Translations under genes and position numbers: made by a program
Shown: positions 1-9,458 of the stretch, in pieces
How the letters are laid out: each line of letters begins with the position of its first letter
Position numbering within the stretch: the stretch's first letter is position 1
DNA from: Trachelipus rathkii
Taxonomy: Eukaryota > Arthropoda > Malacostraca > Isopoda > Trachelipodidae
Direction: 5' to 3'
Assembly (NCBI GenBank): GCA_015478945.1
Contig: JABUQX010002914.1
Coordinates: 17,501-34,476, forward strand
DNA: 16,976 nucleotides
Notes under the pieces: generated by a model
Told to the model about the DNA's origin: nothing
What the model saw: only the letters and a program-made list of their open reading frames with translations
Database searches by the model: none

Positions 1-1002
1 TTACTACATGATACATTCATTTATTTATAAGTACATTACGAAATTTATCATATCTTTCATAGTGACCCTTCATTTTAATAAAATAATTTTGATAAAAGTA
101 AACTATCATAAAGTTCAATATCTAGGGCGTATAGTTGCTGTTATCTTAATATTATATCCTACCGATCATTATGAGACTAATATAATATATATTTTTTTAT
201 AGCAGCATATATTAAAATTGGAGTATAGAAGAATATAAAATAATATTATTTGATTTAGAATATAAATTTCATTGTAAAACCAGCTATATACCTAGTCAGT
301 TTTGCATAACTTTCACTATACCTACCATAATCTTCATATATGAGTTAACTAGCTTTGTATTTTGTAATGTCTATTATTATGTGTATACTTCAACTTATCG
401 TTTTTTCCTTATTAATAATTGACTTTAGTAAGTATAATGATTTATAATTATTTCTTATGCTCAAATATTCTAAGATCTAAGGATGAGATCTTGATTTCAA
501 TAATAATTATTTCAATTATGAGATGATGCAAATAAAGGTATAATCATGTAGTATATATTTAATAACATACGTATGTAATTATGCTTTATTATATATTTGT
601 TCGACATTATTTATTTAAAAATAGTAAGCTTTAATCTAAATATGCTTAGTATTTAATTCATTATACGTTTTTTAAATAATAATTGGACGCTATTAGGTTT
701 CAATAGCATCTGCTGAGGAAGGAGGAATACAAATATAATATAAGAATATGTATATATAAAAAAGTGAAAACTTTTATTAGGAGAATAGTGGGATTAGGTT
801 ATAATTAATAATTTCATTATAATATAATTGCAGTATCCTGTTAAAAATATGACGCATAATAAAATCCAGTTAGGCTATAATAAACATTTCTTTAAGTATA
901 GCTGGTAGTTATATTTCAATTTTTAATTTATATAGATGTGGTTTACGTTTTGAGCTTTACATGCCACAATGTAGTATTAGCTATTAGATAATACGTCACC
1001 AT
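1..1002. other. AT-rich gene-free DNA
   Basis: About 1 kb of A+T-rich DNA with stops in all frames. The one short ATG frame (8-202, 64 codons) is dominated by I, F, Y and K codons, as expected from base composition alone, and has no recognisable domain. I see no RNA gene, promoter architecture or repeat longer than short AT runs. Confidence 0.6.
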
Positions 1003-1113
1003 TTGAAGAAATTAAGTATATAAAATAAATAAATAATATATATATTATATATATATATATAATATTATTAATATATTATACTATTATTTATATTGAAGAT
1101 TTAATTTCTTCAA
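1003..1113. repeat. Palindromic foldback with 13-bp terminal inverted repeats
   Basis: The left arm TTGAAGAAATTAA (1003-1015) is matched perfectly and inverted by TTAATTTCTTCAA (1101-1113). The 85-bp spacer is almost entirely TA-rich and partly self-complementary: the AAATAAATAAT-like stretch just inside the left arm pairs with the ATTATTTAT-like stretch just inside the right arm. The whole 111 bp could therefore fold into one long imperfect hairpin. This is the shape of a small MITE or foldback element, but I see no convincing target-site duplication and TA-rich DNA produces palindromes easily. The mixed-sequence arms are the stronger part of the evidence. Confidence 0.5.
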
Positions 1114-2630
1114 TTAAGATTTAATTAATTTAACTTGGCAGCATTAAATATTTTCACTAGCACTATTATAATTAATAATATTTAATTTTATTGTTTTTTC
1201 ACACTGAATAAGAATTGAGTCTGACAATTTCACCTTTTATGACGAAATGAAAATATTTTATATTTATCATTTAGGTGTTAGAATTATATATATAATACAA
1301 TTTTCAAAATTTTATAAGTGTTTATCTGAATTTAGATTATATATACTAAGTTGTACTTCCAATTAGTTTACTGTAAGAATTTCTTTTAATATTTCAATAA
1401 TAATTTATTATTCATTATTAATATTATTATTTAATTTGAGTTATTATTACATCTTTTAATTATACTACTGCTTCTAGTCCTTTTCTTATTATAGCCAGAA
1501 TATATTAATAATTTTATACATTATCTATAAGAAATTAATTTCATTATTGTAATTATTTATAATGATTTTAAATTATTGATTAATAAATTAATTAAATAGA
1601 TTCAACTAAAATTTATTAATTATTATTATTTAATTTTTTTTTTAATTTATGACTTGTAATTAATATGATAGGTGCGTTACTATCTTTCTTAATTATTAAA
1701 TAATTATTATATATTATTAATTATATTATATGTATAATTAAAATTTGCTATATAGAATTACATAATTGTACTTGTTAGATTCTCAACATGATTTATTTAA
1801 ATTATTATCTATATATTAAATATTTATTATTAATTTATAATATTATTATAACTAGTTTATTTATTCTTAAATTATTATTTATTAAATTTCTTATATAATT
1901 GTAAATTATAATATTATAAGTATTTAATATTTTAATTTTTTTTTTTTCAATTTTTATTTTTAGTCTTTTATTTTTATCTTCATTTCAGTTTCTTGATTAA
2001 ATGTTATTAATTAAAGGGTAAGCATCTTTATTGTCGTCATACACTATTGACTGCTTCTCATTTTATATATTTTTATGCATTATATATTTATAATACTTTT
2101 ATACATTTTATTAACATTTTTTTTTTTTATTATGAATTTATTATTAGTTAAATATATTAAGTTAGTTATAAGGTTTAGTTTAATCTTAGAATTTAGTTAA
2201 TTATTTGATCTAATTATATTATTATTATTTATTTATATAATTGTATTGATTAATTATTATAAGATATTTTTTATAATATATATATTGATATTTAAATTTT
2301 GTATAATAATGTTTTTATTTCTAATTATACAGTTCCTTATTGAAAACAGTGAAAAAGAAAACTAATATAAATATTAGTTATTTGATTTATTTTTTTTTAT
2401 GTTTTATTTCTTTTATTGTACTTTATTTTCTGAAGTAATCTGTTACTTTTTAGTATTTTATTTTAGGAAAGATCTAAAAAAATTAAATCACAATATAATT
2501 ATAAAATTTAGTTAGAAAGTATTAACAAAGAATAATATAAACTAATATTAATTACATATTCTATTATATTTATGTAGTAATAATTAATTAAGTAAAGTAT
2601 TTATGTTCACTAGCCTAGATACTAGTAATA
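1114..2630. other. AT-rich gene-free DNA
   Basis: About 1.5 kb of very A+T-rich sequence built from TTATT/AATAA-type words, with short T runs near 1940-1951 and 2119-2128. No reading frame, RNA gene or ordered repeat is supported. Confidence 0.6.
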
Positions 2631-2714
2631 TACAATCATCAAATACACACAAATCACAGTGACAGCCATACATTCACAAACCATACAGCACCATTTATAT
2701 AACACAGCACACAT
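2631..2714. repeat. C/A-rich patch, possibly a decayed (CA)n
   Basis: About 80 bp in which the plus strand is mostly A and C, with repeated CACA, ACAG and CATAC-type words and very few G residues, set inside TA-rich DNA. This asymmetry is what a mutated CA microsatellite leaves behind. No regular period survives, so an independent origin is possible. Confidence 0.35.
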
Positions 2715-2811
2715 ATTATAAATATAAAATAATCTTTTATTTTCTTCTAAATTAAAAGAATAAAAGAAAACGATAATTTATATACAGTAACTATATAATA
2801 TTACAACATTT

Positions 2812-3000
2812 AATTAATAATATATATATAAATATCTATTTAAGCTAATATATATAATATATAATTAATAATATATATAACTACTATATATAGTATAAGT
2901 ATATATATATATATATAGTATATATAATATAATTAATTATATTATATGTATATTTATTATATCATTAATATTATATATATTATTAATATATTATATTACT
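2812..3000. repeat. TA-rich block
   Basis: Nearly 190 bp of interrupted TA dinucleotide and short AT palindromes. It lies immediately upstream of the left composite repeat, in the same relative place as the larger TA block (4030-5246) upstream of the right copy. Confidence 0.75.
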
Positions 3001-4025
3001 TTGTTTATGTTTGGTAGAGTGATATATATTGTTTATATAGTGTTCTTATTATAAAATTTTTAAAAGGTGTTACCATTAAAATTTAATATTTTTAATTCGC
3101 TTTTAATACTACGTTTAATAGTTTATCATTAGTAACCTTTTAACAAAGTTGGTATGGTGGTGAGAGGGTCTACATTTTCATCTTATCAAATCATCAGGTA
3201 TAATACTAATATCATAATAATATATATATATTATATATATATTATATATATATATAATATTATATTATATATATATTTATAATAATATTAATATTATAAT
3301 ATTATATAATATAATAATTAATATTAATAATATTATATATATCTAATCAGAGTAATATATAAATAATTAATCTAACAATATATAGTATATAATAAAATAT
3401 AATTGTTATCATAATAATTGTATAAAATTAATGAATTGAATATATATACGTATGAATATATAGGATATAAGTAAAAATAGAATATAGATATTGATAGATT
3501 AAGATGAATCACTATATAATAACAGGAATAATGTTTAAAGTTAATAGAATATAAAATATATCAAGGATAGATTCTATATTTAGAGATATGAATAGGATAG
3601 AATATATAGATGAAGATAGATAGGTCATTAGAATTATAGATACTATAGTAAATATGAAAAGCCAATGAGACCCAGCAACTAGGTTATAATTATGATATAT
3701 TATGATGAATTTTTGTTAACAAAGTAACAGTTAAGAATATATATCAAAAATATTTAATAGATATGAATAATAGAGTATCATAGAATACAAATCGAATATA
3801 CTTTTTACGATTAAATAATAAATAACCTTTATTAAAAAAATATACTTTATGCTAGCGTGAGTTAGTTTAGTAGTAATTCATTATAATAATGGGTTGAAAT
3901 AATTTCGTAAAGAGTATATACTCGATCTAAAAATTACTTTGAAAAATAGTTACTTAAATAATAATTCTAAATAATACTCTGAAAGTAATATTATGAAAAA
4001 TATTACTTTCAAATATTAGCTACTT
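3001..4025 (+). repeat. Composite repeat, left copy (diverged)
   Basis: This segment aligns collinearly with 5247-5966. Parts in order: a decayed T/G-rich start (3001-3022); flank A (about 3075-3196) ending in GGGTCTAC, a TTTTCATCTTATC-like stretch and TCATCAGG; a TA block (about 3200-3345); a GATA-like region broken by mutation (about 3430-3640, with scattered GATAGA and AGATAGATAGG); flank B (about 3658-3900) starting AAAGCCAAT and ending GGGTTGAAATAAT; and degenerate 22-bp-type units (3901-4017). It differs from the right copy by many substitutions and indels. Anchor offsets are 2212 bp at GGGTCT and 1979 bp at GGGT(T)GAAAT, so the interior is about 230 bp longer here. No coding frame is present. 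Confidence 0.65.
3200..3345. repeat. Internal TA block of the left composite copy
   Basis: Interrupted TA dinucleotide repeat between flank A and the GATA-like region. The right copy has a TA block in the same position (5406-5580). Confidence 0.75.
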
Positions 4026-4029
4026 ATAT

Positions 4030-4158
4030 ATAATTATTATTGTATATATATATATTAAATATAATATGAATATATAACTATGATATATATAGCTATATGA
4101 TATATATATAGTATATTTATATATATATCTATCCATACTACTATATATATATAAGATT

Positions 4159-4207
<49 letters not shown>

Positions 4208-4487
4208 TATATGATTATATACTATATAGTATATATCATATTTATATATATATATATAGTAAATACTATATATATCATATATATATATATTATTATATAT
4301 CATAATATATATATATAATATATATTAATAGTTGATATAATACTATAACTATATAATATATATTTATATATATATAAATATATAGCTATATAGTGATAGT
4401 AGTAAACAAATATTATATCATATAAGTATCTTATATATATAGTATATGAGAAATAATATATGATATATATATATTGAAGTATATATA

Positions 4488-4535
<48 letters not shown>

Positions 4536-4563
4536 GTATTATAAGTATATCGATATATATACT

Positions 4564-4595
<32 letters not shown>

Positions 4596-5231
4596 TATAT
4601 ATTTAATTATATATATATTTCAATATATATATATATATATTATATATATAGGTATATATATATATGATATATGATATATACGAACATTAACTAAATAATA
4701 TATAGTAATCAATATATATATATATAGTAATATCTATATCTAGTATATAATATATATAGTATATATATATATACCTATACGATATATAACTATATATTTA
4801 TATATAATATATAAGTATATATATAGTTATACTATATACTATAACTATATACTATATGATATATATATATATTATATATAATATATATTATATATTATAT
4901 ATATATAGAAGTATATATAGTCTATATATATATATAGATATTATATAATATATATCATATATATATATAGTAATATATAATATATACTATATAATATTAT
5001 ATATGATAATATAGTATATATCTATATCCTATATATATAACCTATATATATTAGTATATATATAGTATATATACTATATATACTATATATGATATATATA
5101 ATATATAGTATATATATAACTATATCTACTATATCTCTTATCTCTAATATATACTATATATATGATAATAGTATATATACTATATATACATATATATATA
5201 TATATGATATAATATATTAATATATAGTATA

Positions 5232-5246
<15 letters not shown>
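4030..5246. repeat. 1.2-kb TA-dominated microsatellite block
   Basis: More than 1.2 kb made almost only of TA dinucleotides with occasional GATAT, CTATATAG and AGTATA interruptions. Pure runs occur at about 4161-4206, 4495-4531 and 4566-4591. The block consists of many overlapping short palindromes, so it could extrude cruciforms or be fragile. Translations here give only Y/I low-complexity peptides, so no gene is present. Assembly of such a tract is error-prone, and its true length is uncertain. Confidence 0.9.
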
Positions 5247-5262
<16 letters not shown>

Positions 5263-5297
5263 GTGTGTGTGTGTGTGTGTGTATGTGTGTGTGTGTG
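5247..5297 (+). repeat. (TG)n microsatellite
   Basis: About 50 bp of TG dinucleotide, interrupted by an extra G near 5262 and a TATG near 5282. It follows the TA block directly, a TA-to-TG junction common in animal genomes. The left composite copy has only a decayed T/G-rich remnant at the matching place. Confidence 0.9.
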
Positions 5298-5405
5298 GGC
5301 ACATAAACTTCATTATTTTTTATTCTTAATTGTAAAACGTTAATTTATTGATGCCTTTTAAAAGCAGGATGTGTGTGGGGTCTAAGCTTTTCATCTCAAC
5401 TTCAG

Positions 5406-5466
5406 GAATATATATATGATATATAGTTATATATATATAATATAATATGATATATATATAGTAGTA

Positions 5467-5511
<45 letters not shown>

Positions 5512-5580
5512 TATATAGTATATATCATATAGTAATATATATATATATATTATATATATTACGTATATATATTATATATA
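5406..5580. repeat. Internal TA block of the right composite copy
   Basis: TA dinucleotide repeat with few interruptions and a pure run at about 5470-5508. It occupies the same slot between flank A and the GATA region as 3200-3345 does in the left copy. Confidence 0.85.
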
Positions 5581-5594
5581 GATAGAAAAAATGC

Positions 5595-5699
<105 letters not shown>

Positions 5700-5878
5700 A
5701 AGCCAATTGACAGAGTGTTTTATTATGATTTACTGAAAGTTACAAAACAGTTTAAGATATACAAAAAAATATATTAAGCTGATAGATTCATGAAACAAAT
5801 AAAACCTTTAATTAAAATAAAACTTTTAAAAAATACTTTTGCAGCGGTATTGGTAATTCATATATAATTGGGTGAAAT

Positions 5879-5966
5879 AATTCGAAAGTACGCTAAAAAT
5901 AATTTGAAAGGTTACTTAAAATAATTTCTAAATACTCTGAAAGTAATTTGAAAGTACGTAAAAGCC
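5879..5966 (+). repeat. Minisatellite of four 22-bp units
   Basis: Four consecutive 22-bp units begin at 5879, 5901, 5923 and 5945, each starting AATT(T/C). Unit 1 reads AATTCGAAAGTACGCTAAAA then T and A/T-rich bases; units 2 and 4 start AATTTGAAAG. The period is exact although the units have diverged. The left copy (3901-4017) has related units with extra bases. Confidence 0.7.
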
Positions 5967-6162
5967 CATTTATACTTTGGCAAAATAGAATAATCTTAAA
6001 ATTTATTTGTTATATTAATTGAAAAATGAAAGTATTATAATTATAAAGTACGTGAAAAATATATATTAAAGTGTATAAAATACATTTTAAATATATTCAG
6101 TTATATTGAAAATACACAAATATATAATTATGATACAATTTAATATAATAAAATCTACATAT

Positions 6163-6192
6163 AAATAAAATTTTAAAAAATACATTCAGCAG
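6163..6192 (+). repeat. Fragment of composite-repeat flank B (third occurrence)
   Basis: This stretch (AAATAAAATTTTAAAAAATA followed by CATTCAGCAG) closely matches flank B of the right copy near 5814-5846. It is short and A-rich, so chance similarity cannot be excluded. The trailing CAGCAG/GCAGCG part makes it more than a plain AT match. Confidence 0.35.
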
Positions 6193-6466
6193 CTCACTTT
6201 TTCTCATATTTTTTAAATACATAAATAAATTTTCCTACTTTGTATCATGTTTGCTTTAACAGGAATATTTAAAATTAACTATTTGAATTTATATTACCCC
6301 CCCCTTCCCATGTATTGATAGACTTAAAAGGTTATAAAATCTGCCGCCGGGACCATAAAAAAAATCCTAGAGAAGGATAGATACTGAAAGGATTAAATTT
6401 AGAAATCAATCTTTTATTATATCTAATGTTACACCAAAGAGTTCACGGAAATGCAGTAGAACAGAG
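6193..6466. other. Transition from AT-rich to mixed-composition DNA
   Basis: No gene. It holds an eight-C run at about 6297-6304 and, near 6342-6370, a stretch GCCGCCGGGACCATA plus an A-rich run and ATCCTAG. That stretch loosely resembles the 55-bp repeat unit at 7247-7387, with a CCGGGA core followed by an A-rich run and ATCC. Confidence 0.4.
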
Positions 6467-6573
6467 GACCAAGTGTCTGAGAGAAATGAAAGAAGTCAAA
6501 CTGGCAATCAGACCAACTGTCAGAGAGAAATGAAAGAAACGTTCCTTACGGAAATCAAACTGGCATTCAGAGA
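6467..6573 (+). repeat. Imperfect tandem duplication, period 44 bp
   Basis: Copy 1 (from 6467) and copy 2 (from 6511) share GACCAA, then TGTC, then AGAGAAATGAAAGAA, then TCAAACTGGCA and TTCAG/ATCAG. Copy 2 carries a 17-18-bp insertion (ACGTTCCTTACGGAAAT). One plus frame of copy 1 reads LREMKEVKLAIR, and a second frame in copy 2 reads EIKLAFRDEIRELK. Both are charged, heptad-like peptides of the kind seen in coiled coils. The frame is broken between them. Confidence 0.6.
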
Positions 6574-6881
6574 TGAGATTAGAGAATTAAAATTGTTAAA
6601 CTAAGAATAGATTATAAAAATTTGGAGATAACAGAAATTAAAGCAATAACTATGTCGAGAGGATGTTTAGAGGATCGAGAGGGTTCCCCCCATTTTTGGA
6701 AACAAATTGAGTGAATATTCGCTTTCAGCAGAAATGCAAGGTAAAAGTTGACGACAGAGTGAAACTGTTTAACTAGACAGGTTGCAAGCTCAGAAGTACA
6801 AATCTTGAGAACAACAGAGAACAACAGTAGGAATATCTTCAAACTATATGCCTTCTTAATATTATGATCAAAGAAAGTATA

Positions 6882-6903
6882 AATCCCATATTTAGATGGG
6901 ATT
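6882..6903. other. 8-bp-stem inverted repeat
   Basis: AATCCCAT (6882-6889) and ATGGGATT (6896-6903) form a perfect 8-bp stem around a 6-nt loop. No T run follows and no function is indicated. Confidence 0.4.
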
Positions 6904-7115
6904 ACAATATTGGATGTAAATAAGTTGGGAAGAAGTGGAGTAGGAGGAATATCCCTGGAATTGTATAAAGTTAATTAATATCTGAGCTAAGACCTTAGTT
7001 TTAGTAAAAGATAAGGCAGCAGTGGTGCCATCTGAAGGAACATGGCAAATTAAAGAAAGGAATAAAGTTAGAGGTTAGGTTTTTTTGCCAAAAAGAACGT
7101 GGAGGAACCGAAAAG

Positions 7116-7246
7116 ATAATAGCATTTTCCAATGGTAAAATAGTTTTGTGTCAAGGAGGATAGTTTTTTTTCATGATTTGGGATGATTGAATATCATAAG
7201 TTTCTGAAGTAGGAAATCATCAGAAATTTTTTAGATCCGCCTTCGG
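7116..7246. other. Unassigned sequence leading into the 55-bp repeat
   Basis: Contains T runs near 7080-7087 and 7164-7171. The last bases (GATCCGCCTTCGGGTGA) resemble the start of a repeat unit. No gene is supported. Confidence 0.4.
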
Positions 7247-7387
7247 GTGAAGTCTTCCGGGAGGGACGATATTTTAAAATAATCCCTAAAAAGCCAAGGA
7301 AGTAAAGTCTTCCGGGAGGGACGATATTTCAAAATAATCCCTAAAAAGCCAAGGAAGTAAAGTCTTCCGGGAGGGACGATATCTCAA
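7247..7387 (+). repeat. 55-bp tandem repeat, about 2.5 copies
   Basis: AGTCTTCCGGGAGGGACGAT recurs at 7251, 7306 and 7361, a constant 55-bp period. The first two units are near-identical and run through AATCCCTAAAAAGCCAAGGA. The third stops matching after about 27 bp. High identity indicates a recent local duplication. One plus frame of the first unit reads PPSGEVFREGRYFKIIPKKP and then a stop, so a coding origin is conceivable but unproven. The period is not a multiple of three, so repeats would break any frame. Confidence 0.95.
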
Positions 7388-7495
7388 AGCTACCAAGTTT
7401 GCTATCAGGAAAAAATAGATATCTTTACAATAACACAATAACCATAAGTACAGGAACTTACATTACTAACGTATAAATAAATCTAGGCGAATTAA

Positions 7496-7735
7496 AGGGG
7501 CAGTAGCAAAGGTATCGAGATCCCAGAGACCACAGAGAAGCCATATGAGAGAAGACACAATAAAAGGCCCAATCTGCTCAGACCCAACAAGCGGTGTATT
7601 AAGGAAAACCCGGCAGCGATGATGTGTTCGTCCCACAGGAAGCGGTCGGTGGAAGCAGCTAACAGAGATTGTGCTTGTTGTTTGAGAGACGCTAGCGTAA
7701 TATTGTCATCTCTCACTGTTATATTGTTAAGTTAA
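7496..7735 (+). other. Unassigned G+C-richer open stretch
   Basis: This 240-bp segment has about 45-47% G+C, well above its surroundings. A plus frame is free of stops for 79 codons (peptide begins RGSSKGIEIPETTEKPYERR, ends in a stop at 7733-7735), and the minus strand is also open over 7492-7716 (74 codons from an ATG). The plus peptide is basic, contains a CACCL stretch near its end, and has no family I recognise. The minus peptide is hydrophobic and leucine-rich in its second half. Openness on both strands partly reflects the local scarcity of TA-containing stop codons. It could be an exon fragment or part of a mobile element. Confidence 0.25.
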
Positions 7736-8186
7736 TTTAAGAAGGACGACCTCGCTATAGAGTGAAGAGCCGTACTCCCTCTTAACAATAACAGCATATG
7801 TACTAATTAGTATGATATAATTTAGTTAACTTGGGAACGATCCACAGGGATTATCCATAAACAAGAATATATACTTTCGAGAGCTAAATTAGATAATAAG
7901 CAGAAGTAGGGCTAATTGGCTAAGAGTAGAGTATATATTAGTTATACCAATATATTTTCTATTTGATTAACTTACTGTACATACACCAAAATATTATAAC
8001 ATATAATAGGCAAAAAGATTTTACCCAATACCAATTTAAGCTAACCATAAAAGATATAATTAAAGATGAGAAAATAATAGGACAATAATACAGTTTTAGT
8101 ATATAGATATTGATAAGAACTAAGTAAAAATAAGTAGGTCTAGAAGATTGACCTCAATCGTATAAGTATAAATAGGTATAAGGTAG
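7736..8186. other. No gene seen
   Basis: About 450 bp of mixed, moderately AT-rich DNA with frequent stops in all frames. No repeat, RNA gene or regulatory element is supported. Confidence 0.5.
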
Positions 8187-8552
8187 CATAATATAAGCTC
8201 AAGATATAATAGTCTCTTTAATATATTAGTAAAAGAGTATAGTATATGGAAGCAATATTATTATTATGAGAGGCGAGAAAGAGAAGATTGCATCATGGAT
8301 GTAATTGGTAGGGGTCCGAGAAGTGCAGGGTCTCTAGATATGATTGAAAGTAGTAAGCATGACAAAGGTAGAGGAATAGAAGTCATGGAGAATCGAAGGG
8401 AATTGTAAAATTTCGGAAAAAATATGAAAGCTGTGACTCTCATAGGAAGTGATAAACTCTCTTTGAATATATCTCTTTTCCTCTCCACTAAATCCGCACT
8501 TGGCTCCAAGCCAACCTTGATGTGCTATAATCTGATGACTAAATGAGATCAA
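8187..8552. other. Unassigned stretch with overlapping open frames on both strands
   Basis: The plus strand is open from 8187 to a stop at 8406-8408; its only substantial ATG-started product begins at 8295 (MDVIGRGPRSAGS..., 37 aa). The minus strand has two overlapping open frames (8264-8509, 81 aa, and 8334-8552, 72 aa). None shows a domain, signal peptide or catalytic motif that I recognise. Simultaneous openness in three frames argues for composition rather than selection. A decayed mobile-element segment is possible. Confidence 0.25.
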
Positions 8553-8640
8553 CCCTGATATTTGTATCTTTAGCTAAATGATACAAAGAGATGCGAAGAG
8601 AATGTTATTTAAGCAAGTCAAAAAAGTCTTGTACATGTGC

Positions 8641-8757
8641 TTGTTATCTTTCTGAGATTCTTAGCAATCGAATTATATTGAACTAATGAGTTCTAATTCT
8701 TTTGTAGGGTTGTTCAACGCTCTAACCATTGCGTCTTTGATGAAGGTATGGTGAGAA
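8641..8757 (-). mobile_element. Possible tRNA-derived SINE head
   Basis: On the minus strand, around 8735-8713, the sequence reads GACGCAATGGTTAGAGCGTT, a good match to a tRNA D-arm and A box (TRGYnnAnTGGTTAGAGC-type). About 52 nt further on, near 8683-8677, is GTTCAAT, which matches the first part of a B box (GTTCRANNC) but lacks its final C. The spacing is a little longer than in a tRNA. No acceptor stem or anticodon arm is convincing, so this is not a functional tRNA. Many invertebrate SINEs begin with such a tRNA-like head. Confidence 0.3.
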
Positions 8758-8899
8758 AATGGATGTGTTATATATTGTTAGACTGTAGACTTCATTGATC
8801 ATCATCTTCATTATTACTTCTCTTTATTTTTTAGGTATCACTGCTATTATGTATAAAGTTATATAAAGTTTTTTTTTATTCTCTGTTTTCTTGATGGAA

Positions 8900-8910
8900 G
8901 GGGACTTTCC
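8900..8910 (+). promoter_or_regulatory. kappaB-type motif
   Basis: GGGGACTTTCC matches the Rel/NF-kappaB consensus GGGRNNYYCC exactly. No TATA/initiator pair or gene is visible nearby, and a single short match is weak evidence for regulation. Confidence 0.15.
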
Positions 8911-9318
8911 AACATGGTGATTTAGCAGAAAAACGAAGAGTTTTCATAGCTTAAGATTTGAGGCAGTCAAAGGGATGGTACTTGATTTATTATTTCTCTG
9001 AGTTATCTCAAAATGATGTGAACAAAAAAACTAAGTACATAGGAGAAAGAAATTGCGACGGTTACAAAAGATGAAGCACTGTGAGACGGATATATAGAAA
9101 AATCAGAAGGATAAAACCGTGGCGAAGATCTGAGGTAAAGGGAGATCTATGTAAGCGTAAAGTTGCAGCGATAGACAGGAGTGAGAGATCAGCTGAGAAT
9201 CACTCCTCGGGTGGAAAAATAAAGATAGAATGAAATGAGAAAGGATAGTAATGAAGTGACAATGGGGACGCCAATCCCCAGAAGATATTGTATTCAAGTA
9301 GTGTGGAGAAAAACATGA
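8911..9318. other. No gene supported
   Basis: Purine-rich plus strand. The minus strand has an 80-codon frame at 9103-9345 rich in S, H, L and F, which is simply the complement of purine-rich DNA. I see no domain, RNA or repeat. Confidence 0.4.
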
Positions 9319-9352
9319 ATGTTCTTTGTGTAGAGGTCTACTCAAAGAACGT
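9319..9352. other. Strong hairpin: 13-bp stem, 4-nt loop
   Basis: GTTCTTTGTGTAG (9321-9333) and CTACTCAAAGAAC (9338-9350) pair in 12 of 13 positions around the loop AGGT. A wobble pair and one more A-T pair extend the base. The stem is of mixed sequence, unlike the TA palindromes elsewhere in the window. No T tract follows, so it is not a bacterial-type terminator. A further 12-bp perfect palindrome, GAAAAATTTTTC, lies at 9380-9391. Confidence 0.7.
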
Positions 9353-9458
9353 GACTTCCTTGCGCGGGTCGCCGTAATTGAAAAATTTTTCGTTATGTGT
9401 GTGAACTAATAGACAGATCTGGCTATCTCAGTGACAATGGTTCGATGTGGTTCACCAT

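Larger units (their letters stand above)
6440..7115 (+). pseudogene. Possible decayed coding region, plus strand (unassigned)
   Basis: The plus strand is purine-rich and contains short stop-free pieces in different frames that read like protein. They include a coiled-coil-like LREMKEVKLAIR / EIKLAFRDEIRELK stretch near 6470-6590, LRTTENNSRN near 6803-6832, and SEGTWQIKERNKVRG near 7029-7074. A coiled coil followed by an ENNSR-N motif recalls the ORF1 protein of L1-type retrotransposons, but this is a weak resemblance from memory and no RNA-binding domain or reverse transcriptase is visible. Many stops and frameshifts separate the pieces, so if coding it is a pseudogene. Ordinary purine-rich DNA is a real alternative. 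Confidence 0.2.

Noticed and set aside
8..202. 64-codon plus-strand frame near the left end
   Set aside because: Residue content follows AT-rich composition and there is no domain, coding context or neighbouring gene.
4055..4303. 82-codon minus-strand frame rich in Y and I
   Set aside because: It is the direct translation of TA repeats and has no sequence complexity.
5083..5313. 76-codon minus-strand frame with HTHTHT and YIYIYI
   Set aside because: Translation of the TG and TA microsatellites, not a gene.
9103..9345. 80-codon minus-strand frame rich in S, H, L and F
   Set aside because: It mirrors a purine-rich plus strand and its start overlaps the hairpin at 9319-9352. No domain is visible.
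9321..9350. Hairpin considered as an intrinsic terminator
   Set aside because: No following T run, and the window does not look prokaryotic.
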